DNA of 64,000 nucleotides, from assembly GCF_034190915.1 (NCBI RefSeq), contig NW_026947546.1, forward strand, positions 1,736,001 to 1,800,000, given 5' to 3'. Under the pieces are notes generated by a model. The model was not told the DNA's origin and did no database searches. It worked only from the letters and a program-made list of their open reading frames with translations. Both the position numbers and the translations under genes were made by a program. This document shows, one piece after another, positions 38,437 to 52,421 of the stretch (positions are counted from its first letter, which is position 1; each line of letters begins with the position of its first letter). Source of the DNA: Cavia porcellus (taxonomy: Eukaryota; Chordata; Mammalia; Rodentia; Caviidae).

Positions 38437-41400
38437 AACCTATCAGTCTTCTGAAGCCTAACCCGGACACTGTCCCTAACACCTAACCCCTAAACCTAAA
38501 CCTAACCTGCCCCTAACCCTAACCATAAACGTAACCGTAAACCTAACCCTAACCCTAACCATTACCCTAACACTAACACTAATCCTAAACTCTAAGCCTA
38601 ACACTTACTCTAACCATAACCCTAAACTGTAAAACCAAACCCTAACCCTAACACAAACCCTAACCCAAAATCTAAACCTAACCCTAACTTAATCCTAACC
38701 CTAACCCTAACCCTAAAGCATAACAATTACCCTAACCCTAACCGTAACCCTAACCCTAACACTAACTTCTAACCTTAACCCTAACCCTAATCATAAACCT
38801 AAGACTAAATCTCACCCAAAACTCTAACACTAACCCTAAACGTAACCCTAACCCTAAACCTAAACCATATCATAACCCTAAACCTAACACTAAACCTAAC
38901 CCAAAACCTAACCCTAACACTAAACTTAATCCTAAAACCTAACCCTAACCCTAACACTAAGCCTAACTCTAAAACTAACCATAAGCCTAAACTTAACCAT
39001 AACCCTAACCCCAACCCTATCCCTAAACCTGACCCTAAACCTTACCCTAATCTAACCCTAACCCTAACCATAACCCTAAAACTTAACCTTACCCTAATCT
39101 CTAACCCTAAAGCTAACCCTAACCCTAATCTCTAACTCTAAATGCTAACAATAAACCTAACCCTAAACCGAACCATAAACTTAAACCTAACCTTAACCCT
39201 AACCATAACGCTAACCCTAACCGTAACCCTGGTTTTAACCCTAAGCAGAATACTAACACTAATCCATAACCCTAACCTTAACCCTTACCATAACCCTAAC
39301 ACTAAATGTAAAACTAGCCCCTAACCCTAACATTAAACCTATCCGTAATCCCTAACCCTAATCCTAACCCTAACACTAAAACTAGCCATAAACCTAAATG
39401 AAACACCAACACTAAACGTAACCCTAAACATAACCTTAACCATATCCTTAACACCTAAGCCCTAACCCTAACCCAAACCCTAAACCTAACCATAACCCTA
39501 ACACTAACATTAATGCTAACCCTAAACCCTAACCATAACCCGCACCCTAACGCTAACCCAAAACCTACCTCTAATCCCTATCCTAAACCTAACCCTAACC
39601 CTAAACCTAACCCTAAACCGAACACTAACCGTAACCCTAAACATAACCTTAACCCTAACCCTCCCTACCTATAACCATAACCCTAAACCAAAGTATAACA
39701 CTAACCCTAACTTTAACACTTAACCGTAAACCTTAACCCTAACGCTAACCCTAACAATAACATCGAACACTAAACCTGTCCCTAAACAATGCCTAATCAT
39801 AACCATAACCCTAACACCCTAAAACTAAACCATACCGAAACCCTAACCCTATCAATAACACTAACCCTAGCCCTAACGCTAACTTCTAACTCTAACCCTA
39901 ACCCTTACACTATCCCTAACACTAAACCTAGCCCTAACTGAAAACCTAACCCTAAAGCGAACCTCTAACCCTAACCCTAGCCCTTACCCTAACCCAAACC
40001 CCTACGCAAAACCTAACCCTAACCCTAACCCTAAACCTCACACTAACCCTAAAGCTAACCCTAACCCTAAACCTAACCTTAACCCTAACCCTAACCTTAA
40101 CCCTAACCCTAACACTCACCCTAACCCTATCCCTAATCGCTAACCCTAACCATAAGCATAACCCAAACACTAACACCAAAACCCTAACCCTAATCATAAC
40201 ACAAAACCTCATCGTAACCCTAACCCTAACCCTAGCTCTATTCCTAACCTTCTATCCCTGAACCTAACCCTAATCTTAACCCTAACCCTAACACCTAACC
40301 ATAACCCCAACACCTAACCCTAACCCTATCCCTAACCGTAAACCTAATGCTAACCCTATCCCTAACCCTAACCCTATCAATAAACTAAACCCTAGTCCTA
40401 ACTATCCCTAAACCTAATCCTAGAACTGAGCCTAACGCTAACTCTAACTGTAAACTTAACACTAATCCATAACCATAACCCTAACCCAAAACCTAAAACT
40501 CACTCTAACCCTATCCATAATCTCTAACCCTAACCCGAACCGTAACCCAAACACTAACCCCGAAACCCTAACCCTAAACCTAACCCGAACACTAATACTA
40601 AACTTAACCCTAAACCTAACCATAAACCTAACCGTAACCCTAAGCCTAACCTTAACAGTAAAACTAACACGAACCCAAATTCATAACCCTAAACCTAACT
40701 CTAAACCTAACCCTAATCCCTAACCCTAACGATAAGCCTAAACCTAACCCTAAACCTAAACCCTATCCCTAATCGCTAACCCTAACTATATCCATAACCC
40801 AAACACTAACACCAAAACACTAACCCTAATCATAACACAACCTTAGCTCTAATCCTAACCTTCTAACTCTAATCCTAACCCTAACCCTAACCCTAACCCT
40901 AACCTAACTCTAAACCTAACCCTAACCCTAACCCTAACCCTAACCCTAACCCTAACCCTAAACGTAATCCATAACCTAATCCATAACCCTAACCCTAACC
41001 CTACCCCTAAACTCACTCTAACCCTGTCCCTAATTCCTAACTCTACCTCTAACCCTAACCCAAACAGTAACCCTGAAACCATAACCCTAAACCTAACCCT
41101 AACATTAATGCTAACCTTCTAACACTAACCCTAACCCTAGCCCTAACCCTAACGCTAAAACTAACCCTAACCCGAACCCTAACCCTAACCCGAAGCCTAA
41201 CAACAACACCTAACCCTAAACATAACCCTATCATTAAACCTAAACTTAATGCTATCCCTGTCCCTAACCCAGAGAAAAACCTAACCCTAAACTTAAAACT
41301 ATCACTAACCCTAATCATAATACTGAGCCTAACACTAACCCTAAGTCTAACCCTAACCCTAATTTCTAACTCTAACCCTAACCAGAACAGTAACCCTAGT

Positions 41401-41653
41401 CCATAACCCTAACATTAACCTTTACAATAACCCTAACCCTAACCGTAACACTAACCCCTAAGCCTGACGCTAACCTTATCCCTAATCCCTAAGCCTAGCT
41501 CTTACAATAACACTAACCCTAACCATAAGCCTAAACATAACTGTAAACCTAACCCTAACCATAACAATATTCTTATCACCTAACCCATAACCCTAACCAA
41601 AACTCGAACCCTAAACCTAAAACTAAACTTAATAGTAAAGCTGAAACTTTCAG
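38437..41653 (-). repeat. L unit, 3217 bases, with re-seeded telomere runs
   Basis: K at about 38465-40260 with CCCTGGTTTTAACCC (39230). Near 40836 CATAACACAACCTTAGC has lost about 26 bases of the usual CACAAAACCTCACCG segment. At 40874-40961 two pure telomere runs replace about 140 bases net of diagnostic sequence. The opening island has CTGAAG instead of CCGAAG. Confidence 0.83.
40915..40961 (-). repeat. Longest pure TTAGGG run, about 47 bases
   Basis: Nearly eight perfect hexamers, preceded by a 31-base pure run at 40874-40904 and a one-base slip. It sits at a site where about 140 bases net of unit sequence are missing. Confidence 0.92.
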
Positions 41654-43199
41654 TATTCCGAAGCCTAACACTGACCCTATCCCTAACAACTAACCCCTAA
41701 ACCTAATACTAACCTGCCCCTAACCCTAAACTTAAACGTAACTGTAAACCTAACCCTAACCCTAACCCTAACCCTAACCATTACCTTAACACTAACACTA
41801 ATCCTAAACTCTAACCCTAACACTTACCTTAACCCTAACCCTAAATGTAAAACCGAACCCTAACCCTAACACAAACCCTAACCCAAAATCTAAACCTAAC
41901 CCTAACCTAAATCCTAACCCTAACCCTAACCCTAACCCAAACACTAACACCGAATCCCTAACCATAAACCTAACCAGAACCCTAACCCTAAACCTAACAC
42001 GTTCCCTAATCCTAAACTTAACCCTAACCCTAACCGTAACCCTAAGCCTAACCCTAACCCTAACACTAACACGAACACAAATTCATAACCCTAAACCTAA
42101 CTCTAACCCTAACCCTAATCCCTAACCCTTACGATAAGCCTAACCCTAACCCAAAACCTAAACCCTATCCCTAATCGCTAAACGTAACCATAACCATAAC
42201 AAAAACACTAACACCAAAACCCTAATTCTAATCATAACACAAAACCTCACCGTAACCCTAACCCTAACCCTAGCTCTAATCCTAACTTTCTAACTCTAAA
42301 CCTAACCCTAATCCTAACCCAAACCCTAACACTAACACCTACCCCTAACCCTAACCCTAACCCCTAACCCTAACCCTAACCCTAACCCTATCCCTAACCG
42401 TAAACCTAATGCTAACCCTATCCCTAACCCTAAACCTATCAATAAACCGAACACTAGCCCTAAAACTATCCCTATCCCTAATCCTAGAACTGAGCCTAAA
42501 ACTAACTCTTACTGTAAACCTAACCCTAATCCATAACACTAACCCTAACCCTACACCTAAACTCACTCTAAACCTTTCCCTAATCCCTAACCCTAACCAT
42601 AAACCTAACCCAAACACTAACCCCAAAACCCTAACCCTAAACCTAACCCTAACATTAATCCTAACCTTCTAACCCTAACCTTAACCCTAGCCCTAACCCT
42701 AACGCTAAAACTAACCCTCACCCGAAAACCTAACCCTAACCCTAAACCTAACACTAACACCTAACCCTAACCATAACCCTATCATTATACCTAAACTTAA
42801 GGCTAACCCTGTCCCTAACTCTAACCCAAAGAATAAACCTAACCCTAAACCTAAAACTATCCCTAACCCGAATCATAATACTGAGCCTAACACTAACCCT
42901 AAGCCTAACCCTAACCCTAATTTCTAACTTTAACCCTAACCAGAACAGTAACCCTAGTCCATAAACCTAACATTAACCTTTACAATAACCCTAACCCTAA
43001 CAGTAACACTAACCCCTAAGCCTGACCCTAACCTTATCCCTCATCCCTAAGCCTAGCTCTAACAATAACACTAACCCTAACCATAACCCTAAACATAACT
43101 GTAAACCTAACCCTAACCATAACGATATTCTTATCACCTAACCCATAACCCTAACCAAAACCCGAACCCTAAACCTAATAGTAACCCTGAACCTATCAG
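41654..43199 (-). repeat. L unit with an independent 1.84 kb deletion (1546)
   Basis: Close to S length but not an S unit. It keeps the first about 225 bases of K (CTGCCCCTAACCC, TGTAAAACCGAACC). At the pure run 41913-41938 it then jumps past the rest of K to the CCCAAACACTAACACCGAAT word. Its opening island is the most damaged of the 29 (CTTTCAGTATTCCG). Confidence 0.83.
41913..41938 (-). repeat. Pure TTAGGG run at a deletion junction, 26 bases
   Basis: Joins the start of K (word matching 7201-7225) to sequence matching 9036 onward, removing about 1.84 kb. Confidence 0.8.
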
Positions 43200-46100
43200 T
43201 CTTCCGAAGCCTAACCCTGATCATTTCCCTAACACCTAACCCCTAAACCTAGCCCTAACCTGCCCCTAACCCTAACCTTAAACGTAACCGTAAAGCTAAC
43301 CCTAACCATAACCCTAACCCTAACACTAACTTCTAACCTTAACCCTAACCCTAATCATAACCATAAGACTAAATCTCACCTTAAACTCTATCACTAACAA
43401 TAAACGTAACCCTAACCCTAAACCTATACCATATCATAACCCTAAACCTAACACTAAACCTAACCCAAAACCTAACCCTAACACTAAACCTAACCCTAAA
43501 ACCTAACCCTAACCCTAACACTAACTTCTAACCTTAACCCTAACCCTAATCATAACCCTAAGACTAAATCTCACCCTAAACTCTAACACTAACCCTAAAC
43601 GTAACCCTAACCCTAAACCTAAACCATATCATAAACCTAAACATAACACTAAACCTAACCCAAAACCTAACCCTAACACTAAACCTAACATTAAAACCTA
43701 ACCCTAACCCAAACACTAACCCTAACCCTAAGACTAACCATAACCCTAACCTTAATCTTAACCCAAACCCCAACCCTATCCCTAAACCTGACCCTAAACC
43801 TAACCCTAATCTAACCCTAACCCTAACCATAACCCTAACCCTTACCCTTACCCTAAACTCTAACCCTAACGCTAACCCTAAAGGTAACCCTAACCATAAA
43901 ACTAAACCATATCATAACCCTAAACCTAACACTAAACATAACTCAAAACCTAACCCTAAAACCTAACCCTAACCCGAAAACTAACCATAACCCGAACCTT
44001 AACCTTAACCCTAACCCCAACCCTATCCCTAAACCTGACCCTAAACCTAACCCTAATATAAACCTAACCCTAACCATAACACTAACCCTTACCCTTACCC
44101 TAAACTCTAACCCTAACGCTAACCCTAACCCTAATCTCTAACTCTAAACGATAACAATAAACCTAACACTAAAACGAACCCTAAACCTAAACCTAACATT
44201 AACCCTAACCATAATGCTAACCCTAACCGTAAGGCTAGTTTTAACCCTAAGCCGAATACTAACACTAATCCATAACCCTAACCTTAACCCTTACCATAAC
44301 CCTAACACTAAATGTAAAACTAGCCCCTAACCCTAACACTAACCCTATCCGTAATCCCTAACCCTAATCCTAACCCTAACACTAAAACTAGCCGTAACCC
44401 TAAATGTAACACCAACACTAAACGTAACCCTAAACATAACCTTAACCATATCCTTAACACCTAACGCCTAACTCTAACTCCAAACCCTAAACCTAACCAT
44501 AACCCTAACACTAACACTAATGCTAACCCTAAAACCTAACCATAACCCTCACCCTAACGCTAACGCAAAACCTACCTCTAATCCCTATCCTAAACCTAAC
44601 CCTAACGCTAAACCTAACCCTAAACCGAACAGTTACCTAAACCTAAACATAACCTTAACCCTAACCCTCCCTAACTATAACCATAACCCTAAACAAAAGT
44701 CTAACACTAACACTAACTTTAACACTTAACCCTAAACCTTAAACCTAACCCTAACATCTAACACTAAACCTATCCCTAAACCAAGCCTAACCATAACCCT
44801 AACCCTAACACTCAAAAACTAACCCATACCAAAACCCTAACCCTATCAATAACACTAACCGTAGCCTTAACCCTAACTTCTAACTCTAACCCAAACCCTT
44901 ACACTATCCCTAACACTGAACCTAACCCTAACTGAAACCCTAACCCTAAAGCTAAGCACTAACCCTAACTCTAGCCCTTACCCTAACCCAAACCCCTATC
45001 CAAAACCTAACCCTAACCCTAACCCTAAACCTCACACTACCCCTAAACCTAACCCTAACCCTAAACCTAACATTAACACTAACCCTAACCCTAACCATAA
45101 CCATAACACTCACCCTAACCCTATCCCTAATCGATAACCCTAACCAAAATCATAACCCAAACACTAACACCAAAACCCTAACCCTAATCATAACACAAAT
45201 CCTCACCGTAACCCTAACAATAACCCTAGCTCTAATCCTAACCTTCTAGCCCTGACCCTAACCCTAATCCTAAACCTAACCCTAACACCTAACCCTAACC
45301 CTAACCCTATCGCTAACCGTAAACCTAATGCTAACCCTATCCCTAACCCTAACCCTATCAATAAACTAAACCGTAGCCCTAAAACTATCCCTAAACCTAA
45401 TCCTAGAGCTGAGCCTAACGCTAACTCTAACTGTAAACTTAACGGTAATCCATAACCTTAACCCTAACACAAACCCTAAAACTCACTCTAACCCTATCCC
45501 TAATCCCTCACCCTAACCCTAACCCTAACCCAAACACTAACCCGGAAACCCTAACCCTAAACTTAACCCGAACCCTAATCCTAAACTTAACCCTAACCCT
45601 AACCCGAAACCTAACCATAACCCTAACCGTAACCCTAAGCCTAACCCTAACCCTAACACTAACACAAACACAAATTCATAACCCTAAACCTAACTCTAAC
45701 CCTAACCCTAATCCCTAACCCTTACGATAAGCCTTACCCTAACCCAAAACCTAAACCCTATCCCTAATCGCTAACCGTAACCATAACCATAACCCAAACA
45801 CTAACACCAAAACCCTAATTCTAATCATAACACAAAACCTCACCGTAACCCTAACCCTAACCCTAGCTCTAATCCTAACCTTCCTACCCTAACCCTAATC
45901 CTAACCCTAACCCTAACACCTAACCCTAACCCTAAAACCTAACCCTAACACTAACCCTATCCCTAACCGTAAACCTAATGATAACCCTAACCCTAACCCT
46001 AACCCTATCAATAAACTAAACCCTAGCCCTAAAACTATCCCTAAATCTAATCCTAGAACTGAGCTTAACGCTAACTCTAACTGTAAACTTAACGCTAATC

Positions 46101-47455
46101 CATAACCATAACCCTAACCCAAACCCTAAAACTCACTCTAACCATATCCCTAATCTCTAAACCTAACCCTAACCCAAACACTAACCCCGAATCCCTAACC
46201 CTAAACCTAACCCGAACCCTAATCCTAAACTTAACCCTAACCCTAACCCTAAACCTAACAATAACCCTAACCGTAAACCTAAGGCTAACCCTAACCCTAA
46301 CACTAACACGAACACAAATTCATAACCCTAAACCTAACTCTAACCCTAACCCTAATCCCTAAACCTTACGATAAGCCTAACCCTAACCCTAAACCTAAAC
46401 CCTATCCCTAATCGCTAACCGTAACCATAACCACAACCCAAACACTAACACCAAAACCCTAATTCTAATCATAACACAAAACCTCACCGTAACCCTAACC
46501 CTAACCCTAGCTCTAATCCTAACCTTCTAACTCTAAACCTAACCCTAATCCTAACCCGAACCCTAACACTAACACCTACCCATAACCCTAACCCTAACAA
46601 CTACACCTAAACCTAACCCTAACCCCTAACCCTATCCCTAACCGTAAACCTAATGCTAACCCTATCCCTAACCCTAAACCTATCAATAAACCGAACCCTA
46701 GCCCTAAATCTATACCTAACCCTAATCCTAGAAATGAGCCTAAAACTAACTCTAACTGTAAACGTAACAGTAATCCATAACCCTAACCCTAACCCTACCC
46801 CTAAACTCACTCTAACATTGTCCCTAATTCCTAACTCTAACTCTAACCCTAACGCAAACAGTAACCCCGAAACCCTAACCCTAAACCTAACCCTAACATT
46901 AATCCTAATCTTCTAACCCTAACCCTAACCCTAGCCCTTACCCTAACGCTAAAACTAATCCTAACCCGAACCCCTAACCCTAACCAGAAGCCTAACATTA
47001 ACACCTAACCCTAAACATAACCCTATCATTAAATCTAAACTTAATGCTAACCCTGTCCCTAACCCTAACCCAAACAATAAACCTAACCCTAAACCTAAAA
47101 CTATCCCTAACCCTAATCATAATACTGAGCCTAACACTAACCCTAAGCCTAACCCTAACCCTAAGTTCTAACTCTAACCCTAACCAGAACAGTAACCCTA
47201 GTCCATAACCCTAACATTAGCCTTTACAATAACCCTAACCCTAACCGTAACACTAAACCCTAAGCCTGACCCTAACCTTATCCCTAATCCCTAAGCCTAG
47301 CTCTAAACATAACACTAAACCTAACCATAACCCTAAACATAACTGTAAACCTAACCCTAACCATAACCATATTCTTATCACCTAACCCATAACCCTAACC
47401 AAAACCCGAACCCTAAACCTAACCCTAAACATAATAGTAACCCTGAACCTATCAG
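43200..47455 (-). repeat. Rearranged L unit, 4256 bases
   Basis: K lost about 0.2-0.4 kb near 43295-43330 and then gained local duplications: CCATATCATAA occurs at 43429, 43624 and 43917. Further right, the roughly 640-base block with CACAAA(A/T)CCTCACC is tandemly doubled (45194, 45831, 46475). From about 45.1 kb it is the counterpart of 2.98-5.35 kb. Confidence 0.82.
43330..43915 (-). repeat. Local tandem duplication inside K (195 bases)
   Basis: CTTCTAACCTTAACCC occurs at 43330 and 43525, and CCATATCATAA at 43429 and 43624, both 195 apart. A third CCATATCATAA at 43917 opens another partial copy, and the CCCTTACCCTTACCC word follows at 43839 and 44087, 248 apart. Confidence 0.82.
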
Positions 47456-49037
47456 TCTTCCGAAGCCTAACACTGACCCTATCCCTAGTCCTAACACTAA
47501 CCCTAACACCTAACCCTAACCCTAACACCTAACCCTAAGCCTAACCCTATACCTAAGCGTAAACCTAATGCTAACCCTATCCCTAACCCTAACCCTATCA
47601 ATAAACTAAACCCTAGCCCTAAAACTATCCCTAAACCTAATCCTAGAACTGAGCCTAACGCTAACCCTAACTGTAAACTTAACGCTAATCCATAACCTTA
47701 ACCCTAACCGAAACCCTAAAACTCACTCTAACTCTATCCCTAATCCCTCACCCTAACCCTTACCCTATCCCAAACACTAACCCAGAAACTCTAACCCTAA
47801 ACCTAACCCGAACATTAATCCTAAACTTAACCCTAACCCTAACCCTAAACCTAACCATAACCCTAACCGTAACCCTAAGCCTAACCCTAACCCTAACACT
47901 AACACGAACACAAATTCATAACCCTAAACCTAACTCTAACCCTAACCCTAATCCCTAACCCTTACGATAAGCCTAACCCTAACTCAAACCCTAAACCCTA
48001 TCCCTAATCGCTAACCGTAACCATAACCATAACACAACCACTAACACCAAAAACCTAATTCTAATCATAACACAAAACCTCACCGTAACCCTAACCCTAA
48101 CACTAGCTCTAATCCTAACCTTCTAACTCTAAACCTAACCCTAATCCTAACCCGAACTCTAAAACTAACACCTACCCCTAACCCTAACCCTAACCCCTAA
48201 ACCTAACCCTAAACCTATCCCTAACCGTAAACCTAATGCTAACCCTATCCCTAACCCTAAACCTATAAATAAACCGAACCCTAGCCCTAAAACTATCCCT
48301 ATCACTAATCCTAGAACTGAGCCTAAAACTAACTCTAACTGTAAACCTAACCCTAATCCATAACCCTAACCCTAACCCTACCCCTAAACTCACTCTAACC
48401 CTATCCCTAATCCCTAACCCTAACCCTAACACCAACCCAAACACTAACCCCGAAACCCTAACCCTAAATCTAATCCTAACATTAATCCTCACCTTTTAAC
48501 CCTAACCCTAACCCTACAGCTAACCCTAACGCTAAAACTAACACTAACCCGAAACCCTAACCCTAACCCTAAACCTAACACTAACACCTAACCCTAACCA
48601 TAACCCTATCATTAAATCTAAACTTAATGCTAACCCTGTCCCTAACCCTAACCCAGAAAAAAACCTAACCCTAAACCTAAAACTATCACTAACCCTAATC
48701 ATAATACTGAGCCTAACACTAACCGTAAGCCTAAACCTAACCGTAATTTCTAACTCTAACCCTAACCAGAACAGTAACCCTTGTCCATAACCCAATCATT
48801 AACCTTTACAATAACCCTAACCCTAACCGTAACACTAACCCCTAAGCCTGACCCTAACCTTATCCCTAATCCCTAAGCCTAGCTCTAACAATAACAATAA
48901 CCCTAACAATAACCCTAAACATAACTGTAAACCGAACCCTAACCATAACCATATTCTTATCACCTAACCCATAACCCTAACCAAAACCCGAACCCTAAAC
49001 ATAACCCTAAACCTAATAGTAACCCTGAACCTATCAG
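47456..49037 (-). repeat. S unit, 1582 bases, first of zone D
   Basis: Has the ACTCTATCCC variant (about 47731) that is shared with 5355-6936 only, tying the starts of the two arrays together. Confidence 0.9.
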
Positions 49038-52000
49038 TCTTCCGAAGCCTAACCCTGACCCTTTCCCTAACACCTAACCCCTAAACCTAACCCTAACCTG
49101 CCCCTAACCCTAACCTTAAACGTAACCATAAACCTAATGCTAACCATAACCCTAACCCTAACCCTAACCATTACACTAACACTAACACTAACCCTAAACT
49201 CTAACCCTAACACCCTAACCCTAACCCTAAACTGTAAAACCAAACCCTAACCCTAACACAAAACCTAACCCATAATCTAAACCTAACCCGAAACCAAATC
49301 CTAACCCTAACCCTAACCCTAACCCATAACAATAACCCTAACCCTAACTGTAACCCTAACCCTAACACTAACTTCTAACCTTAACCCTAACTCTAATCAT
49401 AACACTAAGACTAAATCTCAACCTAAACTCTAATACTAACCCTAAACGTAACCCTAACCCTAAACCTAGAGCATATCATAACCCTAAACCTAACACTAAA
49501 CCTAACCCAAAACCTAACCCTAACACTAAACCTAACATTAAAACCTAACCCTAACACTAACACTACCCCTAACCCTGAAACTAACCATAACCCTAACCTT
49601 AACCTTAACCCTAACCCCAACCCTATCCCTAAACCTGACCCTAAACCTAACCCTAATCTAACCCTAACCTTAACCATAACCATAACCCTTACCCTTACCC
49701 TAAACTCTAACCCTAACGCTAACCCTAACCCTAATCTCTAACTCTAAATGCTAACAATAAACCTAACCCTAAACCGAACCCTAAACCTAAACCTAAGCTT
49801 AGCCATAACCATAACGCTAACCCTAACCGTAAACCTTTTTAACCCTAAGCCGAATACTAACACTAATCCATAACCCTAACCTTCACCCTTACCATAAACC
49901 TAACACTAAACGTAAAACTAGCCCCTAACCCTAACCCTAACCCTATCCGTAATCCCTAACCCTAATCCTAACCCTAACACTAAAACTAGCCATAACCCTA
50001 AATAAAACACCAACACTAAACGTAACCCTAAACATAACCTTAATCATATCTTTAACACCTAACCTCTAACCCTAACCCAAACCCTAAACCTCACCATAAC
50101 CCTAACACTAACACTCATGCTAACCCTAAACCCTAACCATAACCCTCACAATAATGCTAACCCAAAACCTACCTCTAATCCCTATCCTAAACCTAACCCT
50201 AACCCTAAACCTAACCCTAAACCGAACAGTAACCGTAACCCTAAACATAACCTTAACCCTAAACCTCCCTAACTATAACCATAACCCTAAACCAAAGTCT
50301 AACACGAACCCTAACTTTAACACTTAAACCTAAACCTTAACCCTAACCCTAACATCTAACACTAAACATATCCCTAAACAAAGCCTAACCATAACCCTAA
50401 CCCTATCACTCAAAAACTAACCCATACCAAAACCTAACCCTATCAATAACACTAACCATAGCCCTAACCCTAACTTCTAACTCTAACACAAACCCTTACA
50501 CTATCCCTAACACTGAACCTAACCCTAACTGAAACCCTAACACTAAAGCTAACCTCTAACCCTAATCCTAGCCCTTACCCTAACCCAAACCCCTACGCAA
50601 AACCTAACCATAACCCTAACCCTAAACCTCACACTAACCCTAAACCTAACCCTAACCCTAAACCTAACATTAACCCTAACCCTAACCCTAACACTAACCC
50701 TAACCCTAACACTCACCCTAACCCTATCCCTAATCACTAACCCTAACCATAACCATAACCCAAACACTAACACCAAAACCCTAACCCTAATCATAACACA
50801 AAACCTCACCGTAACCCTAACCCTAACCCTAGCTCTAATACTAACCTTCTAACCCTAACCCTAATCCTAACCCTAACCCTAACACCTAACCCTAACCCTA
50901 AAACCTAACCCTAACCCTAACCCTATCCCTAACCGTAAACCTAATGCTAACCCTATCTTTAACCCTAAACCTATCCATAAACCGAACCCTAGCCCTAAAA
51001 CTATCCCTAAACCTATTCCTAGATCTGAGCCTAACGCTAACTCTAACTGTAAACTTAATGCTAATCCATAACCATAACCCTAACCCAAACCCTAAAACTC
51101 ACTCTAACCCTATCCCTAATCTCTAACCCTAACCCTAACCCAAACACTAACCCCGAATCCCTAACCCTAAACCTAACCCGAACCCTAATCCTAAACTTAA
51201 CCCTAACCCTAACCCTAAACCTAACAATAACCCTAACCGTAAACCTAAGGCTAACCCTAACCCTAACACTAACACGAACACAAATTCATAACCCTAAACC
51301 TAACTCTAACCCTAACCCTAATCCCTAAACCTTACGATAAGCCTAACCCTAACCCTAAACCTAAACCCTATCCCTAATCGCTAACCGTAACCATAACCAC
51401 AACCCAAACACTAACACCAAAACCCTAATTCTAATCATAACACAAAACCTCACCGTAACTCTAACCCTAACCCTAGCTCTAATCCTAACCTTCTAACTCT
51501 AAACCTAACCCTAATCCTAACCCGAACCCTAACACTAACACCTACCCATAACCCTAACCCTAACACCTACACCTAAACCTAACCCTAACCCCTAACCCTA
51601 TCCCTAACCGTAAACCTAATGCTAACCCTATCCCTAACCCTAAACCTATCAATAAACCGAACCCTAGCCCTAAATCTATACCTAACCCTAATCCTAGAAA
51701 TGAGCCTAAAACTAACTCTAACTGTAAACGTAACAGTAATCCATAACCCTAACCCTAACCCTACCCCTAAACTCACTCTAACATTGTCCCTAATTCCTAA
51801 CTCTAACTCTAACCCTAACGCAAACAGTAACCCCGAAACCCTAACCCTAAACCTAACCCTAACATTAATCCTAATCTTCTAACCCTAACCCTAACCCTAG
51901 CCCTTACCCTAACGCTAAAACTAATCCTAACCCGAACCCCTAACCCTAACCAGAAGCCTAACATTAACACCTAACCCTAAACATAACCCTATCATTAAAT

Positions 52001-52421
52001 CTAAACTTAATGCTAACCCTGTCCCTAACCCTAACCCAAACAATAAACCTAACCCTAAACCTAAAACTATCCCTAACCCTAATCATAATACTGAGCCTAA
52101 CACTAACCCTAAGCCTAACCCTAACCCTAAGTTCTAACTCTAACCCTAACCAGAACAGTAACCCTAGTCCATAACCCTAACATTAGCCTTTACAATAACC
52201 CTAACCCTAACCGTAACACTAACCCCTAAGCCTGACCCTAACCTTATCCCTAATCCCTAAGCCTAGCTCTAAACATAACACTAAACCTAACCATAACCCT
52301 AAACATAACTGTAAACCTAACCCTAACCATAACCATATTCTTATCACCTAACCCATAACCCTAACCAAAACCCGAACCCTAAACCTAACCCTAAACATAA
52401 TAGTAACCCTGAACCTATCAG
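49038..52421 (-). repeat. L unit, 3384 bases, K at about 49070-50860
   Basis: Middle type, with ACACTAACCC inside the 24-base telomere run near 50690 (as at 55655) and CTAATCTAACCC near 49655, unlike the last L unit. Confidence 0.9.

Larger units (their letters stand above)
29322..47455 (-). repeat. Zone C: divergent, rearranged L-type units
   Basis: Six units of 3438, 3338, 2339, 3217, 1546 and 4256 bases, none repeating its neighbour's length. All derive from the long unit, with different deletions, local tandem duplications and pure telomere runs at junctions. Copies differ from one another by eye far more than in zones B and D, so this part has escaped recent homogenisation. Its K segments carry a G/T-rich island (CTGGTTTTAAC or CTAGTTTTAAC) where zones A and D have CCTTTTTAACC. 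Confidence 0.85.

Noticed and set aside
29322..47455. Hidden rRNA, tRNA or retroelement in the irregular zone
   Set aside because: I read through it for non-telomeric stretches; the only breaks in the pattern are short islands under about 20 bases that recur in other units.
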